Shown: one piece after another, positions 1 through 9,571 of the stretch
How the letters are laid out: every line of letters begins with the position of its first letter
Position numbering within the stretch: position 1 is the first letter of the stretch
Source of the DNA: Bacillus chungangensis
GTDB taxonomy: Bacteria; Bacillota; Bacilli; Bacillales; Bacillaceae_C
NCBI RefSeq assembly: GCF_030812995.1
Contig: NZ_JAUSTT010000028.1
Location: 1-58,187 of the forward strand
Direction of reading: 5' to 3'
Length of the DNA: 58,187 nucleotides
Position numbers and translations under genes: made by a program
The notes under the pieces: generated by a model
Database searches by the model: none
What the model saw: only the letters and a program-made list of their open reading frames with translations
Told to the model about the DNA's origin: nothing

Positions 1-862
1 TTCGGGAATCGTTTTTACCTAGGTAACGTATTCCAACCTTTAACAATTCATTTGTGTAGCAAAGCTACACAAGGTGCGACTGCCCGTCGCACATGGAAAA
101 ACCTCCTCAAAATGTATCTAGAGGAGGTTAGCTCATATTTTTTTAATAGTTAATAGGTGGAACCTATTTGACGGTTACCTGAAGGATAGATTTGCCTCCA
201 CTTCTTAAGGTCTTTAAAGAAGAGTATCCAATTGTTTGCATTCAATTAGTTTAAAACTTTTCAATTGAAATATCTGTATTAATAGTTATTGCTGCTTGTA
301 TACCAGTTGCTTCTGAAAGAACGATTTCCGTTGGCGTAGGCTACATCTTCCAAACACCATATCTATCGACCAATCTCTGATGCAAAATCTGGTAAGGGTA
401 AGACAACCAAATTTTTCTCTTCATCTATTTCTCCTCCGTATTCCACAAGATTTGTTCATTTGTTAGCAATTATAACCCTGTTGAAGTTTTGCTGTTCACC
501 GCAATCGTTATGAATATAATACGTTTACGTATAATTCCCCCTTATTTAGAAATAATATATAAATTCAAAATAAAACAGAAATCAATCCTCGTTATGGTGA
601 TGAGCCTCAATTTGATTTTGATGGTAATTTTAGGTATGCGTTTACTGTTAAAAACGAAAATGCCGACCTTAATTTTAATTAGTCAGCATTTGATCAAATG
701 GTTTAATATTGTCTTTAATTAACGTAAATACTTCAATATATAAGCATGGCTTTCCGAATATATCCTCTAACCAACTATTAGCTTCTCTTGATGTAGCTTG
801 AAAATAAAATTTTATGAAACCTTTTCAACTAATGCTCCCGTGTATAGCTGTACAAACTATCA
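1..862. other. Gene-poor left edge with tandem hairpins
   Basis: No intact gene is visible. Positions 52-129 hold three consecutive perfect inverted repeats (described separately). A reading frame at about 562-681 on the plus strand ends with residues KNENADLNFN and looks protein-like, but it is closed upstream by a stop and has no start or ribosome binding site. It may be the 3' remnant of an unknown gene. Confidence 0.4.
52..129. repeat. Three tandem perfect hairpins
   Basis: Three stem-loops follow each other. The first is TTGTGTAGC (52-60), loop AAA, GCTACACAA (64-72). The second is GTGCGAC (74-80), five-base loop, GTCGCAC (86-92). The third is AACCTCCTC (100-108), twelve-base loop, GAGGAGGTT (121-129). 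The last could act as a terminator on the minus strand, where it is followed by a short T run. Two packed upstream hairpins are unusual for a simple terminator and recall the hairpin ends of REP-like or IS200/IS605-type elements. That assignment is inference. Confidence 0.6.
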
Positions 863-1696
863 CTAAATCATGTAACGCTTTCCATGAATAACGTTTGTAT
901 CTTCCTTTCCATACAATACTTTCTTTGGATTTATAATGATGATTAAAACTGCTACTACTAAATAAAAAATTGCGTTATACATGATTAAATCGATTAAGTT
1001 TCCATTTATTATGCCAATAAAAAAATTAAAGAATTGGTGGATGATGATTGGGATGATTAAATTCTGATTTAAGTTATAAAATGCTGTCATGACGATCTTA
1101 GTGGATGTGAGCGAAATCATAAAGAATAAAATATATTTTATTAAATCAACGCCCACAAACCCTGTAGTAAACCATATGGGTAGATGCCACATACCCCACC
1201 AAAATCCTATGATTATCGAAGCTTTTAATGGCGAATGCTTCTTTTGGAGTTCAATTTGAGCGAAACCTCTCCACCCTATTTCTTCTCCTAGTGGCCCTGC
1301 AAGAAGGTTTTTAAAAAAGAAATAGATTAGCATTCCCCATGAAGAAATCGTAAAAATAGAGTCTACTTCACTATTATTCGATACGAGAAACAAAATCATC
1401 AAAAATATGAAGGTTTGAATCATAATCACAGTAAGAATCACAGAAAATTTAAGTTTATTGTTGAATTTATCTTTTACAAATTGTATAAAACTTTGCCCAG
1501 GATAGATTTTTTTAAATAGTATAGCAAAAGCAAAGGTTGAGGACCAAGCTGATATACAGAGCATTACATCAAAAAACCATTTAGGAAATCCTAACATGCT
1601 TATAACTCCTACAAGACAAAAAAGTGGCAAAAAAATGATATTGGTTAGTAGAATAAAACTTGCTACTGGTTTTTTTAGTTTCTTTTCTCTATTCAT
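863..1696 (-). CDS. CPBP family intramembrane metalloprotease
   Basis: This 277-residue protein is a polytopic membrane protein with the three conserved motifs of the CPBP (CAAX protease and bacteriocin-processing, Abi) family: EEIGWRG (EExxxR type) near residue 138, FWWGMWHLP (FxxxH) near 165, and HQFFNFF (HxxxN type) near 220. These supply the glutamates, histidines and asparagine of the family's membrane-embedded active site. About eight hydrophobic segments are visible, and the length is normal for the family. The start ATG follows GGGGAATATGA. Members process prenylated or other membrane substrates or give bacteriocin self-immunity, but the substrate here is unknown. It stands alone in a decayed accessory region. 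A dispersed structured repeat (1782-2014) separates it from the MerR gene. Confidence 0.8.
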   Translation of the reverse strand: MNREKKLKKPVASFILLTNIIFLPLFCLVGVISMLGFPKWFFDVMLCISAWSSTFAFAILFKKIYPGQSFIQFVKDKFNNKLKFSVILTVIMIQTFIFLMILFLVSNNSEVDSIFTISSWGMLIYFFFKNLLAGPLGEEIGWRGFAQIELQKKHSPLKASIIIGFWWGMWHLPIWFTTGFVGVDLIKYILFFMISLTSTKIVMTAFYNLNQNLIIPIIIHQFFNFFIGIINGNLIDLIMYNAIFYLVVAVLIIIINPKKVLYGKEDTNVIHGKRYMI

Positions 1697-1781
1697 TCAT
1701 ATTCCCCGCTTCAAACTAAGTATTTCGTAAATATATAGCGCTCATATTTACGAATACCTTCAGCTTAAACCTAGGGGTTAC

Positions 1782-2014
1782 TCACAGGTCAATACATGTC
1801 TGCATTATTTTATCTCGCATTAACGGGAAGTAAGCCTCCACCTCAAAATTCAGCGAAAACAAAAATGGTAGGTTAACTGCCCGTAAAATTCCGAATCGTT
1901 CGGGGCAACAGGATGTTGGTCACACAAGCGTTTTCACAGGATGTGAAGGTTTTAGTTTGTGTTCCTCTATCCTTTTGGGATGAAGAAAACCCCACTGATT
2001 AAAGTTTCACTTTA
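1782..2014 (-). repeat. Structured intergenic repeat, copy A
   Basis: Read on the minus strand it begins ATAAAGTGAAAC and continues with an AATCAGTGGGG block and later a block containing GGGCAGTTAACC. It ends with AGGTGGAGGCTTACTTCC followed by GTTAATGCGAGATA. The same order of blocks recurs at 28456, 39060 (reverse) and 41236. The element overlaps the 3' end of the MerR gene and supplies its TGA stop codon (2007-2009). Confidence 0.65.
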
Positions 2015-2801
2015 TAGGTGCATAAATCTCTAAAAATATACGTTCAAGTCCATCTTCATAAGTGGTAAGTAATAGATTGATATAAACTAGCCCCAAAAGT
2101 TCATACCCTTTTTCTATTGCTACTTTTCTTAAACTAGCTTCCACGTTATGGTCAATATTTTTTCCACCAGTGGACCATCTTCCATCTTCAATAACTGTAT
2201 AAATACATTTTGGATGGGATAAAATTTCACCTTCTATTTCTTCATCAAGGTCTTCTACTTTTCTTACAATTATAAACTTATCTTCTAAAATACCTTCTTC
2301 ATTGAAATTGATGACTCTTCTTAAAGATGTGAGAGTAACAGCTTTTTTTAAGCTGTCTGCATTCTTTTTTATAGTTTCATATTTATCATACGCAGTATAA
2401 TGTTCTATTTCTCCTTTTATTTCTAAAGGCTTCATTTCTATTACTATGTATTCTCCTAAAAATTGTTTAATTTTTTCACAATCTTCTTTTACTAACTGAA
2501 GCTTTTTTAAAAGAAGCTTTTTATATTCTATTTCCTCTAAGACCTCTTGTTCTTTCTCTTCTAATAATGATTTTATTCCCTCAATACTCTTACTTTTTCT
2601 TAATTCCTGGATTTTTTTAATTTCAATATCAATTTCTCTATAGAAATTTACTGTTGTTATATCATAGATATCAAAATGATTATATTTTCTATACCCATTT
2701 TCAATATTTTGCTTTGGCTTTACTAATTCCTTTTCTTCATAAAATTTCAAGGTATCTCTAGATACACCTAAAAATTTAGCTACTTGTCCAATTGTGTACA
2801 T
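2007..2801 (-). CDS. MerR family transcriptional regulator with GyrI-like effector domain
   Basis: The 264-residue protein starts with a MerR winged helix-turn-helix (residues 1-70: MYTIGQVAKFLGVSRDTLKF, then the NGYRKY wing). A long coiled-coil dimerisation helix follows (about 75-115), then a C-terminal domain of about 150 residues like the BmrR/GyrI multidrug-binding fold. It is therefore likely an activator responding to small hydrophobic ligands. I chose the ATG at 2801 because TAAAGGAGAATATA lies directly upstream. An ATG at 2906 would add 35 residues that do not belong to the family. No efflux gene is adjacent, so the regulated target is unknown. The stop codon lies inside repeat copy A. 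Confidence 0.8.
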   Translation of the reverse strand: MYTIGQVAKFLGVSRDTLKFYEEKELVKPKQNIENGYRKYNHFDIYDITTVNFYREIDIEIKKIQELRKSKSIEGIKSLLEEKEQEVLEEIEYKKLLLKKLQLVKEDCEKIKQFLGEYIVIEMKPLEIKGEIEHYTAYDKYETIKKNADSLKKAVTLTSLRRVINFNEEGILEDKFIIVRKVEDLDEEIEGEILSHPKCIYTVIEDGRWSTGGKNIDHNVEASLRKVAIEKGYELLGLVYINLLLTTYEDGLERIFLEIYAPIK

Positions 2802-3097
2802 TATATTCTCCTTTATCGTTGCTACATATTTTTTATGGTATTTCATATTATCAGTACGTCGAAAAATAAAATATAGGTTTATAATAATAACTAAGTTTGG
2901 CATCAAAAAAAATTCGACATCTTACAAAATTAGGGCTCTTCACCATAACGTAGGGTTGATTTCCGTTCCTACTAGGCGCTTTCCTGGGGGCGTCCGATGA
3001 GCCAAAATAAGATAAATAAAAAATATCTGCCCGGTTAGTGCAATAACAGAGTGTAGTTAGTTTTTCTGCAGGTAGTTAAAGTATACAGCGTCCAATG

Positions 3098-3445
3098 TTA
3101 TCTCCATACCATATAATACCATTCCTTTTTATTGAATAGAAAATGCCAGATGATACTCTTCTCTTGTAAGTGAGTATGGAATGATAATTTCTCGTATAAA
3201 TCCTTAGCTCTTGGATTTTTACCTGAAACGTGTAAACTTAACCTATCGAGGTTTGGCTCTGCTTGTACAATATCCTGCGCCCACTGCATTAGCAGCTTTG
3301 CTACTCCTTTGCTGCGATGTTCTGGATGGACAACAACATCGGCAATATAGCATTTTCGTTTTTTGGTTTATAGTCAAATAAATATAGCCCAATGGACATT
3401 TTAAACACTTTCCATTTTCCAAAGCTTTTGAAGTTCCTCCACGAA
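3098..3445 (-). pseudogene. GNAT acetyltransferase remnant, frameshifted
   Basis: Minus-strand translation gives the acetyl-CoA binding segment YIADVVVHPEHRSKGVAKLL (the RxxGxA pyrophosphate loop) and a C-terminal half ending in NPRAKDLYEKLSF. The N-terminal part lies in another frame (VEELQKLWKMES) and stops separate the pieces. At least one frameshift therefore splits the gene, and it also lacks a normal N-terminus. The upstream end is fused to a short IS fragment at 3455-3495. Confidence 0.65.
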
Positions 3446-3454
3446 AATTTACTC

Positions 3455-3495
3455 TGTTTGTTCTTAGCCACTAATTTACACTTCAATTGTTAGAT
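3455..3495 (-). mobile_element. Short fragment of an IS150-type left end
   Basis: The minus strand reads TCTAACAATTG, then GTGTAAATTAGTGGCTAA. This nearly matches the terminus and orfA start of the intact IS3-family element at 16851-18295 (GTGTAAATTAGTGGCTAA at 18234-18251). Only about 40 bp remain. It is probably the scar of an insertion or deletion that destroyed the adjoining acetyltransferase gene. Confidence 0.6.
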
Positions 3496-3559
3496 CAGTC
3501 GCTCTTTTTTATAATTGTTATCCCTTATGTAACAGAAATTCACTTCCACTACTACAATA

Positions 3560-4658
3560 TTAATTTGTTATTTTTCTCATAACCCATTCAATTGGTCCTC
3601 TTTTAAATTTACTGCTCCATAAAACAGATAATAAAATGCTCACCACAAAAAATAGTATAGTGAATATTAGTGAAAATGCTAACGTTTGGTTTTCTAATCT
3701 ATTTAATAAAACTAATATGCCAATACCGATGAATACATGGCTTACATAGTGAGTTAATGTTAATTGTCCTGTTTTAATAAGTGATTTTGTAAACCAATGT
3801 CCAGCGAACTTTTCTGCGATATAAATAGAAGAAACGATGACAATGATTGCTGAAGAGGAATTAGATAAAATATATAAGATGTTTGGGGGAATTGGCCCAG
3901 TTTGGAACAGAAATTCTGCACTATTTACATCTAATATCGACAAGGATAGTCGTAATAAAACTTTTGAAAGCAACTCCGTTAATATTAGTAAAAATACAGA
4001 AATAACCAACATTTTTTTTCTTACAACTTTCTTAGATAGATCAAGTCTGCCAAGGATCATTCCCAGCGAAAAGAAACATATCCAAGGGAATACTGGATGA
4101 TACCCATTAAACAAAAGATTTCTTATAAAACCTTCTATGGTCCAGAAATCAAGATATTCCATAAATGGTTGTTCAGGGTGCCATCCTTTCATATAATCAA
4201 TTGTCACTTGTAAGATTTGCGAAAGTAATAAAAAGAGACTAGATAACATGACAATCAGCTTGGTAGAAGCTACTATAAGGAATGATGCGATTAGCATATA
4301 AACACCATAATAATGTAGTATATCTCCAGTCCAACCTGTCACATATAAAAGTAAACCTAGAATAAATAGAAAAGCTGAACGTTTCCATAATTTGACTCTA
4401 TTTTCTCTAAATGAAAGAAGGAGAACCTCCATTTCTAGCTTTTCTTGTCATTAAAGCAACTCCGATCCCCGCCAACACTACAAAAGCGGCTGATGCTCTT
4501 CCTTCAAAAAGCTCAGTAAACCATACAAGCCAATACGGCCCATTTCCTCCCGCTCCCATAATAATTGTATAGTTAACAATAAGCATTCCAAACATAGCCA
4601 AGGCCCTAGCGAAATCTAATCCTTCAATACGTTTATATTGTGAGTGTTTGGTCATCAT
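3560..4658 (-). pseudogene. DUF418/YeiB-type membrane protein, single frameshift
   Basis: Two overlapping frames make one protein of about 365 residues. The N-terminal part (4407-4658) has the family start YKRIEGLDFARALAMFGMLI and a second membrane helix. The rest (3560-about 4430) has further helices and a C-terminal GPIEWVMRK motif typical of DUF418. One frameshift near 4410-4430 separates ARNGGSPSFI from ENRVKLWKRS. Everything else is well kept, so the break is recent or a sequencing artefact. The gene follows the decayed tetR gene in the same orientation, and such tetR-DUF418 pairs are common in Bacilli. Its function is unknown; a transport role has been proposed for the family. Confidence 0.65.
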
Positions 4659-4676
4659 TGTTCCCCCTTAAGTACA

Positions 4677-5176
4677 CTATGAATAGTCTCTTTCTATATT
4701 TCCTCTATCATCTAATTGGAATCCAATCAATATGAGGTTACTAATATTATCAATTACCATCACAAGCATATGAGCTTTTAGTTCTATATTCTTGGGTTTC
4801 AACTGCACCAATTTTCACTCCATCATTCACTAAGTCATAAAAGCCTTTTTGAATCTCATACAACCGATTAGATACTTCTCATTTCGAATAGCTAATCATC
4901 AATCTCCTGCTCTACTATCATTTGATAACCAATGGATAACATAAATTGTTTGAAGCCCTCAGCATTTATATTTTTAAAATGTAAAAGTATATGGAAGTTC
5001 GATTTTTTACAAATTTCTTCAAATAAGACGTTAATTATTTTATCTTTAGAATGCTGGCTTCGAAATTCTACTTCTTTAGCTATCATTGATAAACTTGTTT
5101 TTTCAAAACCATTTTTAGAAAACATCTTATATGCTGTTTCTACAATAAGATTATAGATATCTACTTTATTACTCAT
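4677..5176 (-). pseudogene. TetR/AcrR regulator, decayed
   Basis: The N-terminus is intact (VETAYKMFSKNGFEKTSLSM, first helix of the TetR DNA-binding domain). The recognition-helix region is garbled or deleted, so the sequence jumps from IAKEVEFRS to SKDKIINVLFEEI. After residue 94 the frame closes. The remaining C-terminal domain can be followed in other frames as LYEIQKGFYDLVNDGVKIGA and ELKAHMLVMVIDNISNLILI, ending at TAG 4677-4679. At least two frame changes are needed, so no functional repressor can be made. The likely operator upstream is still intact. Confidence 0.65.
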
Positions 5177-5190
5177 TTTCTACGTTCCTT

Positions 5191-5204
5191 TTACCGACCG
5201 GTAA
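5191..5204. promoter_or_regulatory. TetR-type operator
   Basis: TTACCG-AC-CGGTAA is a perfect inverted repeat typical of TetR-family operators. It lies 15 bp upstream of the start of the decayed tetR gene and was presumably its autoregulatory site. Confidence 0.6.
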
Positions 5205-5983
5205 GTAAATGCTAATTGATTCTTTTAATAAAATCAAGATTTATATAAAAAATTTGTACTAATCTTTTGATAGCATTAGATGTAAATAATGTTGATTTTA
5301 AGCTATATCACAATTTTCAATGGTTAAGTGTTTAGTTTTTTCTATTCCGTACCCCATTTTGTTTCTATATCGGAGGTTTGAAAAAACATACGAATCTTTA
5401 TTAAATAAGAGATTAAGCATTTTTTCGAACATAAAGAAAAAGACTGAACCCGTATGGATTCAGCCTCTATTTGTATTAAATGTAGATTGTGAAATACGAA
5501 TGGATGATGATTGAAAAACACCCAGATTCATATTGTTTCTCCGGTCTCTTCGCTCAGTTTTCCCGTTACTTAGGAAAAAGAACTTTTAGGATCATCTTCG
5601 GCTTTATAATAAAGTTTGATCATTTTTAATGTTTCATTTGTTTAACTCAAGTACTATTTATTAATTGATTATAATTGTTTTTATAATAGATTTAGCACTC
5701 ATCATTCCATGCGTTATCAAGTCCTCATCATAAAACAGGCCAAAAATCGTCCAAACAATAAGCGCATTTTGTTCTTATTCTTCAGACCCAAAGTTTTCTG
5801 CAACTTACTCACTTGTAGAAGCGTACGTATTACTTCTTCACTCCTTTTCAATGAGCGTACAGGATTCGCCAAGCTTTAGCAATTCCAGACCGACGGGCTT
5901 TTGATCCTCTTGTTTGCTAGCTTTCTTCTCTGCTAGTAAACTTCATTTTTTTTCAAATTGGCATCCCAAATGAATGTACAAAT
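5205..5983. other. Non-coding, with a small TetR-like C-terminal remnant
   Basis: No intact gene is seen. On the minus strand 5661-5768 reads NALIVWTIFGLFYDEDLITH, then GMMSAKSIIKTI and a stop. This resembles the last helix of a TetR-family regulator and has no upstream partner. A short hairpin (CTGAACC...GGATTCAG) lies at about 5446-5465. Confidence 0.35.
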
Positions 5984-6652
5984 TCACCCAGATGTCTCTC
6001 CCGATTTAATCCAATACACACAACGGTTATTGCCTTTCAAGATATGCTCTTCTCTAGTGATCTTAACACCGTCGCCAAGGACATGTTGGAACATTTCTAA
6101 TTCCTTCCTACAAAGACTGGTGCATGCTTTCGCCGCTTCACAAATCGGGCAATGCTTCTCCACAAAATAAAAGGATTCATCGGGGTTCTCTATTACATCG
6201 GCCATAAACCCCTCAGCTGTTCGCGATTCCGCAAGAGCCTTTAATTTTTCCTTCAACGGAAGGTTCGCAGGAACTTTGTTTCGGTAATCCATGACTTGTT
6301 TTTGGTTACGAATCTCCAGCAGTTTCTCCAAACCTTCGTCTCCGAACGCTTCTTTCATGGATTCAATCAAACTAACTGTCAGATCGGCGTACCCGTCCGG
6401 AAATAGCTTATTCGCCTCAGGGGTAAGCGCCCACATCTTCGCAGGCCGCCCCATATTCCTTGATTCTTCCGTGAAAGTGACCAACCTTTGTTCATGCAAA
6501 TCATATAAATGCTGCCGCACTGCCATTGCAGTAACCCCGAGCTGATTCGCCAATTGGAGGGCATCCATAGACCCATTATGTTTGAGCAATTTAACAATGG
6601 ATCTTCTTGTTCTTTCGGTACCTTCTTTTGCGCGCGAATTCCTTTTTTTCAT
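5984..6652 (-). CDS. HTH regulator of the COG2345 type with C-terminal four-cysteine cluster
   Basis: The 222-residue protein has an ArsR/DeoR-like winged helix at residues 10-75 (MDALQLANQLGVTAMAVRQH, then the GRPAKMWALT wing). The C-terminal domain carries a cysteine array (HCPICEAAKACTSLC near 165-180, plus NNRC near the end). SufR-like members of this family bind an iron-sulfur cluster with such residues, so redox or iron sensing is plausible but unproven. The start at 6652 follows GAAGGTGAATGGA; the upstream ATG at 6712 lies inside the promoter. It is divergent from the MFS exporter gene at 7242 and probably regulates it. A palindrome overlaps its own -35 box. Confidence 0.75.
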   Translation of the reverse strand: MKKRNSRAKEGTERTRRSIVKLLKHNGSMDALQLANQLGVTAMAVRQHLYDLHEQRLVTFTEESRNMGRPAKMWALTPEANKLFPDGYADLTVSLIESMKEAFGDEGLEKLLEIRNQKQVMDYRNKVPANLPLKEKLKALAESRTAEGFMADVIENPDESFYFVEKHCPICEAAKACTSLCRKELEMFQHVLGDGVKITREEHILKGNNRCVYWIKSGETSG

Positions 6653-6683
6653 TCCATTCACCTTCAATTTTGGTTCTAAATAG

Positions 6684-6712
6684 ATTATAAAGAAAAATAT
6701 TGACAAAGTCAA
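6684..6712 (-). promoter_or_regulatory. Sigma-A promoter with overlapping palindromic operator
   Basis: On the minus strand TTGACT (6707-6712), 17 bp and TATAAT (6684-6689) form a near-consensus promoter for the regulator gene. TTGAC-AAA-GTCAA (6700-6712) is a perfect inverted repeat over the -35 box and may be the binding site for autoregulation. On the plus strand TTGACA (6700-6705), 17 bp and TATCTT form a weaker divergent promoter towards the exporter. Confidence 0.6.
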
Positions 6713-7241
6713 AAAGTCGGGATATCTTATTTCTAAAGATCTTTGTTTAGAAAGTATTCGGATACTGAATAATAGACTCTCGGAATTTAAAGGCCTATAA
6801 GGAGTGATCTTTAGAAAACAACTGGAAAAAAATTAAAAAAGAAAACATAAAGGGGACCATGTTCAAACTTATTTTCAAGAAAAGTACATGATAAAGAAGC
6901 TCGGAGGGTACATAGAAATATCTGCTTTAGCTATCATTGGGAAAATAAGCAGGATAAGTTAATGTAGACAAACCAATATCAGTGCCCTCCATAAGTGCTT
7001 TTTTAGTTGCTCCATGACAACGAATTGGTACATATCGTGGAAAATAAAAACGGTTTCATACTAATTCATCTTATTTACTGTAGTAAAGGGCCGGGGATTT
7101 TTTAAGAAACATGGAGCTTTAAACCAATTTTATTAAATCCTCTGCAAATTAGAGGTAAATCATTGGATGGGATAAGAAACTCTTTGTCCCATCTGCCTCG
7201 GCATATGCTGAGAGGCTATTACATGATGGAAGGTGAACAGG
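6713..7241 (+). other. Long leader region before the MFS gene
   Basis: About 530 bp without a convincing gene. GATGGGA (about 7166) pairs with TCCCATC (about 7187), and a second imperfect stem (GCCTC...GAGAGGC) lies just before the ribosome binding site. A structured leader that controls the exporter is possible. A ten-codon frame (MFKLIFKKST) preceded by AAAGGGGACC starts near 6859. Confidence 0.3.
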
Positions 7242-8627
7242 ATGTCTTCAACGCAAAGCATTTTTGGAACACGCTATCTTGCATTAACGATCGGTATCAT
7301 TTTAGCTTCAATGACTATCGGGTTTGAAGGATTAGCCGTAACAACGGTTGCCCCAGTCATTGCTGGCGATCTGCACGGAATTCATCTTTTCGGTTGGATA
7401 TTCAGTGCTTATCTACTCGCGCAAATTGTCGGTACCTTGGTTATAGGTCGCCAAATTGACAGGAAAGGGCCTGCTTTGCTTTTTACTATGGCTATTCTAA
7501 TATTTGCAGTCGGTTTAATCATCGCTGCTGTTGCAAACAACATGTATGTTTTGATCGGGTCACGCGCTATGCAAGGATTTGGTGCAGGCGCCATGTATAC
7601 ATGCATATACACAGCCATCTCTTTAAGTTACCCGGATGAGCTGCGCGCTAAAATTTTGGGCGCTCTCGGCACAGCTTACGTGCTGCCTTCGATGCTCGGT
7701 CCTTATGTTGCTGGGCTTATTGCCCAACATTTTTCCTGGCGGTTCGTTTTTTGGGGGGTTCTTCCTTTTTTGCTTCTGGCGGTGCTCCTCAGTATGCCTG
7801 TATTCCGTAAATTGAAAATGCCTAGCGTTCAAGAGAAAAATGAAACAGGGGTCATTGGGTTGTCCGTGCTGCTTGCGATCGGGACAGGGCTTTTCTTAAG
7901 CGGACTCGGCATGCTTCCCAAAATATTAGGAATTGTACTTCTGCTTGTCGGCTTATCTCTTATGGCACAGCCCCTCCGCAAGCTGCTGCCAAAAGGTACG
8001 TTGACATTTCGTTCAGGATTATCGTCTCTCATCGCCTCCCGCGGTTTATTCTTCGCTGCTTATGTCTGTACGCAGAACTTTCTGGTGCTCGCCTTGACGG
8101 ATACGAAAGGATTGGCCGCTGACAGAGCCGGGCTCATCGTGGCAAGCGCGGCGCTTAGCTGGTGTATCGTGGCGATTTTGCAGGCTCGTTGGGATGCGGC
8201 TGACCAAGGGCGAGGCCGGAATAAACGGATCATCGCCGGTATACTGCTGATGATCGTAGGGATCGCAATTATGGTTTGGATTCCTGCCATCAACATCGTA
8301 TTAGCAGTACTCGGTGAAATCGTTACGGGTATCGGGATTGGTTTAGCTCATACCGTTAGCAGTACGGTCGCTTTCTCTCTCGCTAAAGAGGGGGAATCCG
8401 GACAAGTTTCCGGAAGCTTACAATTTGCCGACTCGTTTACGCCCGGCGTTGCAGTCGGAATTGGCGGTGCTATCATCGCGATGAGTCAAACCGCTGGAAT
8501 GTCATTAGAAGCCGGAATTACATTCGCCATGACGTTCAATCTTGCATTGATTTTGCTGAGCTTGTTTGCAAGCGTGCGAACCAAGCAGGCCCAGTCCGCA
8601 GACCAATCGACCAATATAATGTCGTAA
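7242..8627 (+). CDS. MFS drug-type exporter
   Basis: The 461-residue protein has 12 to 14 hydrophobic segments. MFS motif A (GRQIDRKGPALLF) lies after the second helix near residue 70, and an Arg-rich loop before helix 4 (GSRAMQGFGAGAMY) matches the drug/proton antiporter pattern. It resembles the DHA2-type multidrug exporters. The ATG at 7242 is preferred because GGAAGG sits 8 bp upstream; a GTG at 7233 overlaps that site. Codon use is more GC-rich than in the flanking pseudogenes, which suggests a separate origin. The divergent cysteine-rich regulator at 5984-6652 is the obvious control partner. The substrate is unknown. Confidence 0.85.
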   Translation: MSSTQSIFGTRYLALTIGIILASMTIGFEGLAVTTVAPVIAGDLHGIHLFGWIFSAYLLAQIVGTLVIGRQIDRKGPALLFTMAILIFAVGLIIAAVANNMYVLIGSRAMQGFGAGAMYTCIYTAISLSYPDELRAKILGALGTAYVLPSMLGPYVAGLIAQHFSWRFVFWGVLPFLLLAVLLSMPVFRKLKMPSVQEKNETGVIGLSVLLAIGTGLFLSGLGMLPKILGIVLLLVGLSLMAQPLRKLLPKGTLTFRSGLSSLIASRGLFFAAYVCTQNFLVLALTDTKGLAADRAGLIVASAALSWCIVAILQARWDAADQGRGRNKRIIAGILLMIVGIAIMVWIPAINIVLAVLGEIVTGIGIGLAHTVSSTVAFSLAKEGESGQVSGSLQFADSFTPGVAVGIGGAIIAMSQTAGMSLEAGITFAMTFNLALILLSLFASVRTKQAQSADQSTNIMS

Positions 8628-9000
8628 TTTTGGATAACATTCCATCAACTAGCGTTCTTTCTTAATGTATGCTTCAGCTTTAATCAGTTGAGAGTAAACT
8701 GTGAAAAAAGTTATTGAGTTATCTGCTTATGATAACTCTTGATTTTAAAAATGAGGGCAGAACAGAAGAAATGGAGAGTATGGTTGTTAACAATCTAAAT
8801 ATGGGACTAGTGTTGATCTGGATTTTTTATAAAAATGAATTCATAAAACCTTATTAAGCAGTCCACACAAAAACTCCAGTTTGAATAAAAAATGAAATTT
8901 AATTGAATGGTAGAAACTTGTTTCTCACACATATTACCCACAAAACTGTACTTCCATATTGATTCTTCTTTATGTAGCTATAAAATAAAGATGAAACAAT
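8628..9000. other. No gene recognised
   Basis: AT-rich spacer after the MFS gene. A 42-codon frame near 8730-8860 (MITLDFKNEGRTEEME...) lacks a clear ribosome binding site and any recognised family. Nothing else is supported. Confidence 0.3.
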
Positions 9001-9411
9001 TATGAAATACCGGCAAATAAAGCCTTTCTTGATGCCATTGTAAAAACATCAAACATAGATGGTCATTTTTTAAAAATAGGGGTATTTATTAAGGAAACAG
9101 ATGAATTTATTGGTTGGTGCTGTACAGGCATTAAAGATGAAGCTACCTTCACCGAATAGAGAAATGATTATGCCATTTCAAGTAAATATAAAAAGAAAGG
9201 ATACGCTACTAAAGCGTCTAAAGGATTGATTAACTATTTGTTTACAAATACAAATTTAGATGTCATTAACGCAGTAGCTTTCATTAACAACGTTCTATCA
9301 AATAAAGTTATTGAAAAATGTGGATTTACTTATCTGAGTCAACAGACTATAGAAAATGAATTATATAATCACTATATATTGAATAAGTCAGAGTGGATGA
9401 AAAATCATTAA
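9001..9411 (+). pseudogene. GNAT acetyltransferase, 5'-truncated with in-frame stop
   Basis: A continuous frame reads KTSNIDGHFLKIGVFIKETD, FIGWCCTGIKDEATFTE, a TAG stop (9157-9159), then YKKKGYATKASKGLINYLF and SNKVIEKCGFTYL. The GYATKA and NKVIEKCGF segments are the acetyl-CoA loop and the C-terminal signature of RimJ/RimL-type GNAT enzymes. The N-terminus is missing, and the internal stop removes any product containing the binding loop. Confidence 0.65.
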
Positions 9412-9571
9412 AAAGACATATTGTTGTTCCAGAAAAGAGCACTTTAATTTGAATAAAAGGAGAAAACATATTAGTCATGTGAAATATGTTTTCTTCTTTA
9501 TTTTTAAGGATTTTTTCTTGATATTTTTTTAAACAACTTTATTATTCGTGAACACAAGCTTGGAATAAATA

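Noticed and set aside
2794-3000. 68-codon plus-strand frame
   Set aside because: It overlaps the merR promoter region, has no ribosome binding site and unusual composition.
5320-5514. 64-codon plus-strand frame
   Set aside because: It has no ribosome binding site and spans a hairpin; the composition is that of random AT-rich DNA.
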